From an uncultured Thermomicrobiales bacterium (GTDB taxonomy: Bacteria > Chloroflexota > Chloroflexia > Thermomicrobiales > UBA6265): a stretch of DNA of 9,551 nt. Under the pieces are notes generated by a model. It was not told the origin of the DNA and ran no database searches. It was given only the letters and a program-made list of their open reading frames with translations. The number at the start of each line of letters is the position of its first letter. Positions within the stretch are counted from its first letter, which is position 1. The stretch is from assembly GCA_902806365.1 (NCBI GenBank), contig CADCWJ010000241.1, positions 1 through 9,551 of the forward strand. The letters run 5' to 3'. Both the position numbers and the translations under genes were made by a program. Positions 1 to 6,966 of the stretch are shown piece by piece.

Positions 1-486
1 CACGAGGAACTGATCGATCGTCTGTTCGAAGATGCCACCGTCGGATACGCCGAGGTTGAGGCGCGGTTCACTCCCGAGACCCTGCCGAAGGTGGAACGGC
101 ACGTCTTGCTGATGGTTATCGACAAGCTATGGGTCGATCATCTGACGGCGATGGATGATCTGCGTCAAGGCGTAGGTCTTCAGGCCTACGGGCAGCGAGA
201 CCCGCTGGTCGTGTACAAGACCGAAGGCTATCAGATGTTCAACAAGCTGTTGTCTAGCATTCAGCACGATGTCGTGCGCGCCATCTTCAGGGTGCAACCA
301 GTGATCGCGCAGCAGCCCGTCCAGACTCGGGTCACCGCAAGCGAGATGGCCACAAACGCTCCCGACGCGCCCGCGGCATCCGCTCAGCGTCGGGTCAACA
401 AGGTTCGCCCCAACGAGCTGTGTCCCTGCGGGAGCGGCAAGAAGTACAAGTTCTGCCACGGAGCACGAGCGAAGACTGTCGTGTAA
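1..486 (+). CDS. secA: SecA, C-terminal part (5' end outside window)
   Basis: This is the last 161 residues of the SecA preprotein-translocase ATPase, which drives secretory proteins through SecYEG at the inner face of the membrane. The reading frame is open from base 1. The segment LWVDHLTAMDDLRQGVGLQ, followed by AYGQRDPL and a YKTEGYQMF stretch, is the highly conserved helical-scaffold/wing end of SecA. A variable linker rich in Ala, Gln and Pro follows (roughly residues 100-135 of this fragment). The protein closes with the SEC-C zinc motif CPCGSGKKYKFCHG, with Cys141, Cys143, Cys152 and His153 as expected ligands. In the family this tail binds zinc and SecB or ribosomes. The ATPase and preprotein-crosslinking domains lie upstream of the window. 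It converges on the leftward gene at 569-1615. Identification is certain; only the length is unknown. Confidence 0.97.
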   Translation, partial: HEELIDRLFEDATVGYAEVEARFTPETLPKVERHVLLMVIDKLWVDHLTAMDDLRQGVGLQAYGQRDPLVVYKTEGYQMFNKLLSSIQHDVVRAIFRVQPVIAQQPVQTRVTASEMATNAPDAPAASAQRRVNKVRPNELCPCGSGKKYKFCHGARAKTVV

Positions 487-510
487 AGCCGTCCTGAACG
501 CGAAGCGGGA

Positions 511-538
511 GAGCCGGGCGGCTATGGCCGCCCGGCTC
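511..538. terminator. GC-rich hairpin between convergent genes, candidate bidirectional terminator
   Basis: A perfect 12-bp inverted repeat (GAGCCGGGCGGC at 511-522, complement at 527-538) encloses a TATG loop. It lies 24 bp after the secA stop and 30 bp before the stop of the leftward gene, which is where a shared terminator would be expected. Neither side has a run of T after the stem, so it is not a textbook intrinsic terminator. It could act as an mRNA-end stabiliser, or terminate without a U-tract as reported in some GC-rich lineages. The hairpin is seen directly; the role is inferred. Confidence 0.55.
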
Positions 539-568
539 ACATTGCGCAGCGAAACGGCAGGAGGGTGC

Positions 569-1615
569 TCAGACGAACTCCTCGTCCTGGCCCTGAATGT
601 CGCGGTAGATTTCCTTGGCTTCCGCAGAGATCCGGAGTGCGGCGGCCTTGACCCGGTCGCGCTGCTCATCGGACAGGAACGCGTAGAACACAAGTCCTCC
701 CGCGACGGTCGCCCAGAAGGCGGTAGCCCCGGTGTCCTTCGTTCCCTGAGCAACAGCAGTTGCCGCGCCGCGCGACCGATCCTCGACGGCCGACAGCTTG
801 CCCGTCGCCCCCGCGGAGACGCTCGCAATCTTGCCTTCGGCCCCCTTCGCCTTTTCCAGCGCCCTGGTCGAGACGCCGCCGACGGCCGCTCGAACCTCGG
901 GCAGGGCATCGTTTTCCGCCCATGCTCGCGCTTCCTGCGCTTTGGACTCGACGGTCCCGAGCATGGAAGCGGCGGCAGCGGTCGCCTCGCCAATGAATGG
1001 TTTGGCCTGCTTCTGGAGGTCCGTGACCATCGGCCCCACGCGGCTACCGACCTGCTCGCGCAACTCGGGCAGGCGCTCCCGTGCCTGAGTTCCCACCTGA
1101 GCTCCACGTTGGCGGGCTTCCAGAGCGGCTTTGCCTGCCGCATCGGCCAGGACCGGAAGCTGGCTGCGCGCTTCCGTCACACGATCGGAGGCGCGCGCGG
1201 CGATGTCACTCCCGGCGCTGCCCGCTCGCATCGCTCCCTCTCTCGAACGGTCCTTCAGCGTGGTCGCTAGCTGTCGCGACGCGCCCTGTATGCCTTCCGA
1301 TTCGATTCTGGCTCTCGCCGCGTCCAGCCCGGACGTGGCAAGACTGGCGACCTGCGAGCCGATCTCGGTCGCTCGTTGTCGCGGCGAATCCATCGGGGAT
1401 GTCACCGGCTCCTGGTCCTTTTTCCGCAGCAGCCTCGCCATCACCTGGCTTTGTACAGCTGTGGCTTTCGCCTCTCGGGACTGTCGTTGAAGTTGGGTGC
1501 GGGACTTGTCTTCCGCCTCCCGGTCCATCAGGACCGCCACCAATGTGCCTACCGCTCCCGCAGCGGCCCCCGCGATTCCCAGCACGGCACCATATCCAGG
1601 CGTTCGATTTTGCAT
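569..1615 (-). CDS. Unknown Ala-rich helical protein with hydrophobic segments at both ends (348 aa)
   Basis: I do not recognise a family with confidence. The ATG at 1615 is chosen because GGAGG sits 5 bases upstream; an upstream GTG-type extension of 20 residues would be Arg-rich and lacks a ribosome site. Residues about 8-30 form an Ala/Gly-rich hydrophobic segment and residues about 297-314 form a second one (AFWATVAGGLVFYAFL). Between them lie some 265 residues rich in Ala, Arg, Glu, Gln and Ser with few aromatics, which read as long amphipathic helices or coiled coil, much as in YtxH-like, LEA-like or apolipoprotein-like proteins. The C-terminal 34 residues are a charged helix ending in an acidic DEEFV tail. 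There is no cysteine in the protein. It could be a membrane-tethered envelope or stress protein anchored at both ends. The gene converges on secA and is divergent from mnmG. A TATAGT hexamer on its strand (1695-1690) is a possible -10 box, but I found no matching -35. Coding status is supported by the ribosome site, length and coherent composition. Confidence 0.75.
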   Translation of the reverse strand: MQNRTPGYGAVLGIAGAAAGAVGTLVAVLMDREAEDKSRTQLQRQSREAKATAVQSQVMARLLRKKDQEPVTSPMDSPRQRATEIGSQVASLATSGLDAARARIESEGIQGASRQLATTLKDRSREGAMRAGSAGSDIAARASDRVTEARSQLPVLADAAGKAALEARQRGAQVGTQARERLPELREQVGSRVGPMVTDLQKQAKPFIGEATAAAASMLGTVESKAQEARAWAENDALPEVRAAVGGVSTRALEKAKGAEGKIASVSAGATGKLSAVEDRSRGAATAVAQGTKDTGATAFWATVAGGLVFYAFLSDEQRDRVKAAALRISAEAKEIYRDIQGQDEEFV

Positions 1616-1620
1616 TCGTT

Positions 1621-1625
1621 CCTCC
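1621..1625 (-). promoter_or_regulatory. Shine-Dalgarno GGAGG fixing the start at 1615
   Basis: On the minus strand GGAGG is followed by the spacer AACGA and then ATG. This is the only strong ribosome site in the 5' part of this frame, so it rejects the longer reading that begins at 1675. Confidence 0.8.
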
Positions 1626-1804
1626 AGCTTCCAGCAGTCCCGACGCTCATCGTGGCGAACGGGATGCCATCTCATCGCTTTGAGCGCTGACTATACACTG
1701 GAGCCAGACAACACGCCCGACCACCGGTGCGTTACTGTATCGATGATGCTTCGGCAGCTACCTCGCTTTCTTCGCACGTCATTTGCTACGGATTCCGGCC
1801 TCCT

Positions 1805-3823
1805 ATGCTCACCTCATCCTCTACCACACCAGTTCCGGCCAATCGCGCGTTCGAGGTCATCGTCGTCGGCGGCGGGCATGCAGGCTGTGAAGCCGCGCTG
1901 GCCGCGGCTCGATCCGGCTGTCGGACGCTGATAGTGGCCAACAATCTGGACCGTATCGGCTACATGCCCTGCAACCCATCGATCGGGGGACCCGGCAAGT
2001 CGCAGATCGTCTCCGAGGTCGACGCGCTGGGCGGCGCGATGGCAATCATTGCCGACAGCACGGCGATGCAGGTGCGTCAGCTCAACACGTCGAAGGGGCC
2101 GGCCGTTCGGGCGATCCGGATCCAGTGTGACAAGGCGCTCTACGCCATGGCGATGAAGGAGCGCCTCGAAAACCAGGAGAACCTCTCGATCGTTCAGGAT
2201 GAAGCGCTGTCGCTCCTCACGGATGAGGCGGCGACTCCGCCGCGGGTGACCGGCGTGCAAACCCGGGCGATCGGGACCATCACGGCCGGCGCAGTCGTCA
2301 TTACGGCCGGTACCTTCCTCCGGGCAACCATGATTGCTGGTCAGGCACGTTCGGACGGCGGACGGGCGGGCGACGCCGCCGATGGTCACCTCGCGCGGTC
2401 GATTGATTCCGCCGGGTTTCGCGTACGGCGGTTCAAGACCGGCACCCCCCCGCGTGTGGACGCTCGATCGATCGCGGTCGATGCCATGGAGCAACAACCG
2501 GGAGATGACCAGGAGCTTTGGCTAAGCAGTGATGGGATGCTGGGCCGGATTTCTCCCTGGATGCTTCCCGTCGCGCGTGAGGGCATCTTTTCTGGTGCGG
2601 CCACGATAGGAGGACGGCTGCAGGTACCTTGCTTCCAGACCCACACCACAGAGCAGACGCATGACGTCATCCGTGCCAACCTCCACCGCTCTCCCATGTA
2701 TAACGGGGGCATCACCGGTACCGGGCCCCGGTACTGCCCGTCGATCGAGGACAAGGTGGGGCGTTTCGTGGACAAGGTATCTCACCCCATCTTTGTAGAG
2801 CCGGAAGGCTGGAGAAGCCACGAAGCGTATCTTCAGGGATTCAGCACCAGTCTTCCTCCTGACGTCCAGGAGCAAGCGTTGCGGACGATCCCGGGAATGG
2901 AACGTGCCCGGATCACTCGATTTGGGTACGCCGTGGAGTATGACGCCCTCGATCCCAATGAGCTTCTCCGGACACTGGAGAGCCGCCGCGTCGAAGGGTT
3001 GTTCTTCGCGGGACAAGTCAACGGGACGTCGGGGTACGAAGAGGCAGCGGGTCAGGGCATCGTCGCCGGCATCAACGCCGCGGCACGCACGCGGGGCACG
3101 TCTGGGCTCGTCCTGGAACGATCCGACTCGTTCATCGGCGTGATGATCGATGACCTGGTGTCGATGCCGTTCGATGAGCCGTACCGGATGCTCACATCGC
3201 GTGCCGAGTACCGCTTGCTCCTTCGCGGCGAGACAGCCGACGACCGGATGCTCCGCAAAACGCGTGGTCTTGGCGTCATCCCGACTGCACGGGCGGCTGA
3301 GGTCGAGCATGAGCAAGCATCGATCGACCGGACCCTGGCGGCACTGGAGGGGACCTGGATCGGCGCCAACCAACGGCACGCGATGTCGCTACGGTCCCAT
3401 GGGATTCAGCCGGCCGGTCGTTCCCAGGCCGCCATCGAGCTTGTGCGTCGGCCGGACGTCTCGCTTTCCACGGTCCTGGAAGTTCTCGAAGAGCTCCAGC
3501 TTTGGAAGGAACAGCGACCGACCGGCCTGGCGCTTTCCAGAAGCGAGATCGCCGCGAAGTATGGTGCGTTCATTGCGAAGGAAGAGAATGCGGCAGTGCG
3601 GCAAGCGGCGAGCGAATCAAGGCCGGTGCCCGCGACACTCGATTTCAACGATGTCCAGGGCATGCGGATCGAAGCGCGTCAAAAGCTCAACGCATCACAG
3701 CCCGAAACTGTGGGCCAGGCGCGCCGCACCGCAGGGGTGACCGCGACGGACCTTGGTGCACTGCTCGTCTATCTCGAATCGGCGGGGCGTGAATCTCGCG
3801 ATGCGTCCGCGAAGACAGGGTGA
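1805..3823 (+). CDS. mnmG: MnmG (GidA), tRNA uridine-34 5-carboxymethylaminomethyl synthesis enzyme
   Basis: MnmG is the FAD-dependent partner of MnmE in building the 5-carboxymethylaminomethyl group on U34 of tRNAs that read two-codon boxes, using methylene-tetrahydrofolate. From ATG 1805 it has 672 residues, somewhat more than the roughly 630 usual. Visible features are the FAD dinucleotide motif GGGHAG (residues 22-27); the CNPSIGGPGKSQ block with redox Cys56; family signature 1, GPRYCPSIEDKVGRF, with the second conserved Cys311; signature 2, AGQVNGTSGYEEAAGQG and following; and the conserved FDEPYRMLTSRAEYR block. The C-terminal helical domain (YGAFIAKEE, TLDFNDVQGM, SQPETVGQARR), which contacts MnmE and tRNA, is complete. 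The frame is open upstream to a GTG at 1727, but conservation begins just before residue 16 (FEVIVVGGG), so the ATG is preferred although no strong ribosome site precedes it. mnmE and rsmG, common neighbours elsewhere, are absent. The nearest gene downstream is the stress protein, about 115 bp away. Confidence 0.97.
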   Translation: MLTSSSTTPVPANRAFEVIVVGGGHAGCEAALAAARSGCRTLIVANNLDRIGYMPCNPSIGGPGKSQIVSEVDALGGAMAIIADSTAMQVRQLNTSKGPAVRAIRIQCDKALYAMAMKERLENQENLSIVQDEALSLLTDEAATPPRVTGVQTRAIGTITAGAVVITAGTFLRATMIAGQARSDGGRAGDAADGHLARSIDSAGFRVRRFKTGTPPRVDARSIAVDAMEQQPGDDQELWLSSDGMLGRISPWMLPVAREGIFSGAATIGGRLQVPCFQTHTTEQTHDVIRANLHRSPMYNGGITGTGPRYCPSIEDKVGRFVDKVSHPIFVEPEGWRSHEAYLQGFSTSLPPDVQEQALRTIPGMERARITRFGYAVEYDALDPNELLRTLESRRVEGLFFAGQVNGTSGYEEAAGQGIVAGINAAARTRGTSGLVLERSDSFIGVMIDDLVSMPFDEPYRMLTSRAEYRLLLRGETADDRMLRKTRGLGVIPTARAAEVEHEQASIDRTLAALEGTWIGANQRHAMSLRSHGIQPAGRSQAAIELVRRPDVSLSTVLEVLEELQLWKEQRPTGLALSRSEIAAKYGAFIAKEENAAVRQAASESRPVPATLDFNDVQGMRIEARQKLNASQPETVGQARRTAGVTATDLGALLVYLESAGRESRDASAKTG

Positions 3824-3842
3824 GCGCTCCCACGCGAACGTA

Positions 3843-3869
3843 TTGATCTTCGGCCCAATGCGCTAGACT
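3843..3869 (+). promoter_or_regulatory. Candidate sigma70-type promoter for the usp-RCK operon
   Basis: TTGATC (3843-3848) and TAGACT (3864-3869) resemble -35 and -10 boxes, but the 15-bp spacer is shorter than the preferred 17. The position, between the mnmG stop and the stress-protein gene, is appropriate, and I see no convincing terminator after mnmG. Readthrough from mnmG is the alternative. Confidence 0.35.
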
Positions 3870-3926
3870 GCGTGGCTGCACCGAGGAGCGAACCCTGAAC
3901 TGATTGGCTCGTTCTCGACATCGCAC

Positions 3927-3932
3927 AGAGGA
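3927..3932 (+). promoter_or_regulatory. Shine-Dalgarno AGAGGA supporting TTG start at 3940
   Basis: AGAGGA lies 7 bases before the TTG at 3940. A second purine run, GAGGAG (3883-3888), lies 15 bases before the in-frame TTG at 3904, which is too far for efficient initiation. The 3940 start is therefore preferred, and the protein begins shortly before its first predicted beta strand. Confidence 0.5.
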
Positions 3933-3939
3933 AAATGAC

Positions 3940-4455
3940 TTGGCAAGCATTCGCGCCGCCTTTAGACATCATCCAGCAGAAACCGCCGCCTCCGACTACC
4001 GGCTCGTGGTTCCGGTCACCGGCGAGATCGAAGATCGGCGGCTTCTCGATATCGTCGACAAGATCAGTCAAAAGGCGAACACGTACATTACGCTCGTCTA
4101 TGTCGTCGAAGTGGCACAGTCGATGCCGATCGATGCCGAGTTGCCAGGCGAGATCGAGCGGGGAGAACGCGTGCTGAAGGATGCCGAGCGCTTCGCGACC
4201 CGATGCGTCGGTGGCCGGCGAGGCGCCATCACCACCGAACTGATCCAGGCCCGGTCGGCGGGCGCCGCAATCGTGGACGAGGCGATCGAGCATGGATCGA
4301 ACGCGATCATGCTCGGCACGTCGGTTCGCAAGAAGTTCGGCCAGCGCTCCACCGGTGAGACGGTCGATTACGTCCTGCGCAATGCGCCCTGCGAAGTGAT
4401 CGTGATCCGGCAGCCGCTGCCGGGGTGGACAGCCGCGCCCGTGGAGTGGCAATGA
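3940..4455 (+). CDS. Universal stress protein (UspA family)
   Basis: This is a 171-residue single-domain UspA-fold protein of the cytoplasm. USPs are small nucleotide-binding alpha/beta proteins that often sit beside or inside transporters and channels. The first strand is DYRLVVPVTG (residues 19-28), followed by a helix, the VYVVEVAQ strand (53-60), the conserved AIVDEAIEHGSNAIMLGT segment (about 110-127) and the C-terminal NAPCEVIVIRQP strand (149-159). The usual ATP-binding signature G-x2-G-x9-G-(S/T) is degraded: residues 126-129 read GTSV, so the second glycine is missing, and the later glycine at 139 is followed by Glu. Non-ATP binding is therefore possible. Its stop overlaps the next gene's start (ATGA), which implies translational coupling with the RCK pair and a role in potassium-channel control. 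An alternative TTG start at 3904 adds 12 basic residues. Confidence 0.85.
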   Translation: MASIRAAFRHHPAETAASDYRLVVPVTGEIEDRRLLDIVDKISQKANTYITLVYVVEVAQSMPIDAELPGEIERGERVLKDAERFATRCVGGRRGAITTELIQARSAGAAIVDEAIEHGSNAIMLGTSVRKKFGQRSTGETVDYVLRNAPCEVIVIRQPLPGWTAAPVEWQ

Positions 4456-4889
4456 ACGTTGTGATCATGGGGTGCGGGCGTGTGGGAGCACGGGTCGCCT
4501 CGATACTCGATCACAGCGGGCACGCCGTCACCGTGATCGACACCGTCGGAAGCGCCTTCAAACGGCTCTCGCCGGAATACTCCGGCGACACGGTGATCGG
4601 CACCGGCATCGACGAAGACGTGCTGCGCGCATCCGGTATCGAAACTGCCGACGCCTTCATCGCCGTGACCAATGGCGATAACCGCAACATCATGGCGGGC
4701 CAGGTCGCGCGGACGATCTTCGGCGTGGCCGATGTTGTCGTTCGCATCTACGACCCCGTTCGTGAGGACACATACCGGCGGCTGGGTCTTTCCACCGTCT
4801 GCCCAACCACGACCATCTCGGCTCAGATCATCGATCAGGTCGTAGGCTCCGGCACCCTGGCCGGGCCACGCCCCCAGAGGGACAACTGA
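4452..4889 (+). CDS. Single-domain TrkA-N (RCK_N) potassium-regulation protein
   Basis: This 145-residue protein matches the N-terminal Rossmann half of TrkA/KtrA-type RCK proteins, the cytoplasmic rings that gate potassium channels and transporters in response to NAD(H), ATP or related nucleotides. The glycine motif GCGRVG (residues 7-12) and the acidic residue at the end of strand 2 (Asp30) match the nucleotide site. Conserved blocks are DEDVLRASGIETADAFIAVT (54-73), VVVRIYDP (95-102) and RLGLSTVCPTT (110-120). The protein stops after the linker helix and has no RCK_C ligand-binding domain, unlike the next gene. ATG 4452 overlaps the previous stop and is preceded by GGAG five bases upstream; a 9-residue upstream extension from 4425 lacks that support. 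Tandem RCK genes recall the CeoB/CeoC (TrkA/TrkB) pairs of actinobacteria. The membrane subunit (TrkH- or KtrB-like) is not in the window. Confidence 0.9.
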   Translation: MNVVIMGCGRVGARVASILDHSGHAVTVIDTVGSAFKRLSPEYSGDTVIGTGIDEDVLRASGIETADAFIAVTNGDNRNIMAGQVARTIFGVADVVVRIYDPVREDTYRRLGLSTVCPTTTISAQIIDQVVGSGTLAGPRPQRDN

Positions 4890-4891
4890 CC

Positions 4892-5551
4892 GTGTATGTC
4901 ATCGTCGTCGGAGGCGGCAAGGTTGGATACTACCTTACCAAGACGCTCCTGAATGAGGGTCACGGGGTATTGCTGATCGAGCGCGATCACGCCAAGGTGG
5001 ATGTCTACTCCAACCGGTTTGGGTCGGTCCTGCTGGAAGGTGATGGTGCGGAAGCATCGGTGTTGGCATCGGCGGGAGCGGCACGTGCGGATGTGGTAAT
5101 TGCAGTCACCGGTGAGGACGAAGACAACCTGGTCGTCTGCCAGATGGCGAAGCAAAAGTTTCATGTCGGTCGAACGATCGCCCGCGTCAACAATCCAAAG
5201 AACGAGCAACTCTTCCGTCTGCTCGGAATCGATGTCACCGTCAGTCAGACCAATTACATCCTCCATCTCATCGAACAGGCGCTCCCGGAGCGGGCGTTCA
5301 TCCATCTGCTCAGCCTCCGGCACGCCGATCTGGCCATCATCGAAGCCACGATCAGCGAGCGTTCCCCCGTTGCCCACAAGCCGGTTGAGGAGATCGACCT
5401 CCCCGTGGCGTGCGTGATCGCGGCGATCGCGCGCGACTCCGACCTGATCGTGCCCGAGCCGTCAACGGAGATATTGCCGGGCGACGAGATCATCGCGATC
5501 ACACATCGCGAGCAGGAAAACGAGCTGCGGCGCCTCCTCGTCCCCGATTAA
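4892..5551 (+). CDS. trkA: TrkA-family potassium uptake regulator, RCK_N + RCK_C
   Basis: This 219-residue protein has the full RCK layout. The RCK_N Rossmann domain spans about residues 1-120, with VVGGGKVGYYL carrying the glycine loop (7-12) and Glu30 ending strand 2; LEGDGAEASVLASAGA (48-63), VIAVTGEDEDNL (69-80), RVNNPKNEQLF (98-108) and LGIDVTVSQT (111-120) are conserved. A linker helix follows, and then RCK_C (about 140-215), with the typical ILPGDEIIAITH strand near the end. It would sit on the cytoplasmic face of a potassium channel or transporter. The GTG start is 2 bp after the previous stop, with an AGAGGG ribosome site about 10 bases upstream, so the two RCK genes are surely cotranscribed. 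It ends 36 bp before the stop of the convergent dehydrogenase gene; that gap holds only a short CCCGCGCGGG palindrome (5574-5583). Confidence 0.93.
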   Translation: MYVIVVGGGKVGYYLTKTLLNEGHGVLLIERDHAKVDVYSNRFGSVLLEGDGAEASVLASAGAARADVVIAVTGEDEDNLVVCQMAKQKFHVGRTIARVNNPKNEQLFRLLGIDVTVSQTNYILHLIEQALPERAFIHLLSLRHADLAIIEATISERSPVAHKPVEEIDLPVACVIAAIARDSDLIVPEPSTEILPGDEIIAITHREQENELRRLLVPD

Positions 5552-5587
5552 GGGCATTCGTGCTCCGGGCGATCCCGCGCGGGTGAA

Positions 5588-6889
5588 CTATGGATAAATG
5601 CCTCGCAACCGGCTGATCTCGGCGACCCGCTCGATCGCGCGCACCAGCGCGGCGGTTCGCAGATGTACGCCATAGGTCTCGGCAGTGCCGGCTACTTCGG
5701 CAAACGACCGTCGCATGATCTCACGCAATCGTTCGTTGACCTGCTGCTCGCTCCAGGGAAACGCCTGCAACGCCTGCACCCACTCGAAATACGAGACCGT
5801 GACCCCACCGGCGTTGGCCAAAATGTCCGGCACGACGACAACCCCGCGCTCGTACAACAAGCGATCCGCTTCCGGAGATGTGGGACCGTTGGCGGCTTCG
5901 GCGATGATCCGGGCCTTGACGTCGTGAGCGTTGTCTTCCGTGATCTGGCCTTCCATCGCGGCGGGAATCAGGATCTCGCAGTCGAGAACGAGCAACTCGC
6001 TGTTGGAGATGGTGTCTCCCCCGCTGAACTTCGCCACCGATCCGGTGCGCTCCTTGTGGCGCGCCACCGCGTCCAGATCGAGCCCCGCCGGGTTGTACGT
6101 GCCGCCTCGGGAATCACTGACGGCGACCACCTTCGAACCGTCTTCGGCCATGAGCCTGGCCGCCACCGAACCTGCGTTGCCGAACCCCTGAACCACGGTG
6201 CGCGATCCCACCAGCGGAATCCCGAGGTGCCTGGCAGCCTCTTCGATCCCGAAGACGCATCCCCTGCCCGTCGCCTCACTGCGACCGGCCGATCCACCGA
6301 GTACCAGTGGCTTGCCCGTCGTCACCCCTGGCACCGAGTACCCGACGTTCATCGAGTAGGTGTCCATCAGCCAGGCCATGACCTGCGGATTTGTGTTGAC
6401 GTCGGGAGCCGGTATGTCGACGGTAGGACCGATGAACGGCTGGATCTCGGCGGTGTACCGTCGCGTGAGGTTCTGCAGCTCGGCCTGCGAGAGAAGCTTC
6501 GGATCGACTTGCACGCCGCCCTTCGCGCCGCCGAACGGCAGTCCGACCACGGCGCATTTCCAGGTCATCCACATCGCCAACGCCTTGACCTCGGAAAGCG
6601 TGACACTCTGATGGAACCGGATGCCCCCCTTGGTCGGCCCCGGGCCACTGTTGTGCTGCACCCGATGGCCAGCGAAGACCTTGACCGAGCCATCGTCCAT
6701 CTCGACCGGGAAGTGCACGGTCAGCTCGCGCTGGCAGTGACTCATCACGCCCCGGAGATCGTCTTCCAGCCCGATCACATCCGCCGCGATCGTGAACTGC
6801 TCAACTGCCACCGTGAACAGATCGTCCGATCCCTCCCCGGTTCCCTCGCTCATTCCTGCAACATCTCGTACGTCAGCGCTGACGACCAT
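5588..6889 (-). CDS. gdhA: Glu/Leu/Phe/Val dehydrogenase, most likely glutamate dehydrogenase
   Basis: This cytoplasmic enzyme interconverts glutamate with 2-oxoglutarate and ammonium using NAD(P). From ATG 6889 it has 433 residues, within the normal range. Catalytic-domain features are GPGPTKGGIRFH with Lys87, MTWKCAV with Lys111, the family active-site signature LPFGGAKGGVQVDP with Lys123, and PAPDVNTNP with Asp163. These lie two residues below the numbering I recall for the Clostridium symbiosum enzyme (89, 113, 125, 165), which supports the chosen start. The Rossmann domain has GFGNAG (235-240), with VSDSRG at the end of strand 2, where the Asp suggests NAD preference. EAANGPTSPEAD and ILANAGGVTVSYFEW are conserved C-terminal blocks. 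AGAGG lies 8 bases upstream of the ATG. It follows gatB in the same direction. A longer reading from GTG 6970, which overlaps the gatB stop, is discussed separately. Leucine or phenylalanine specificity is not fully excluded by motif reading. Confidence 0.93.
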   Translation of the reverse strand: MVVSADVRDVAGMSEGTGEGSDDLFTVAVEQFTIAADVIGLEDDLRGVMSHCQRELTVHFPVEMDDGSVKVFAGHRVQHNSGPGPTKGGIRFHQSVTLSEVKALAMWMTWKCAVVGLPFGGAKGGVQVDPKLLSQAELQNLTRRYTAEIQPFIGPTVDIPAPDVNTNPQVMAWLMDTYSMNVGYSVPGVTTGKPLVLGGSAGRSEATGRGCVFGIEEAARHLGIPLVGSRTVVQGFGNAGSVAARLMAEDGSKVVAVSDSRGGTYNPAGLDLDAVARHKERTGSVAKFSGGDTISNSELLVLDCEILIPAAMEGQITEDNAHDVKARIIAEAANGPTSPEADRLLYERGVVVVPDILANAGGVTVSYFEWVQALQAFPWSEQQVNERLREIMRRSFAEVAGTAETYGVHLRTAALVRAIERVAEISRLRGIYP

Positions 6890-6966
6890 GTTGTGGACCT
6901 CTACTCCCTGCCCTCTTCCTCGGAAGGGGACATCGGTTCTTCCACGGCGGACCGGTTCCGCCTGCG

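Noticed and set aside
127..1143. Long minus-strand open frame (338 codons) opposite secA and across the next gene
   Set aside because: It lies antisense to the certain secA end, overlaps the supported minus-strand gene in another frame and has an Arg/Pro/Ser-rich composition typical of GC-rich shadow frames.
1727..1804. 26-residue N-terminal extension of MnmG from GTG 1727
   Set aside because: The extension has no family similarity that I recognise and no ribosome site, and the FAD-binding strand already begins shortly after ATG 1805.
2522..3379. Minus-strand open frame of 285 codons inside mnmG
   Set aside because: It lies fully antisense to conserved MnmG blocks and has no ribosome site or recognisable motif.
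5552..5587. CCCGCGCGGG palindrome as a terminator between the RCK and dehydrogenase genes
   Set aside because: The 10-bp palindrome at 5574-5583 has no loop and no T-run. A CGGG/CCCG alternative stem is only 4 bp, so it is too weak to call.
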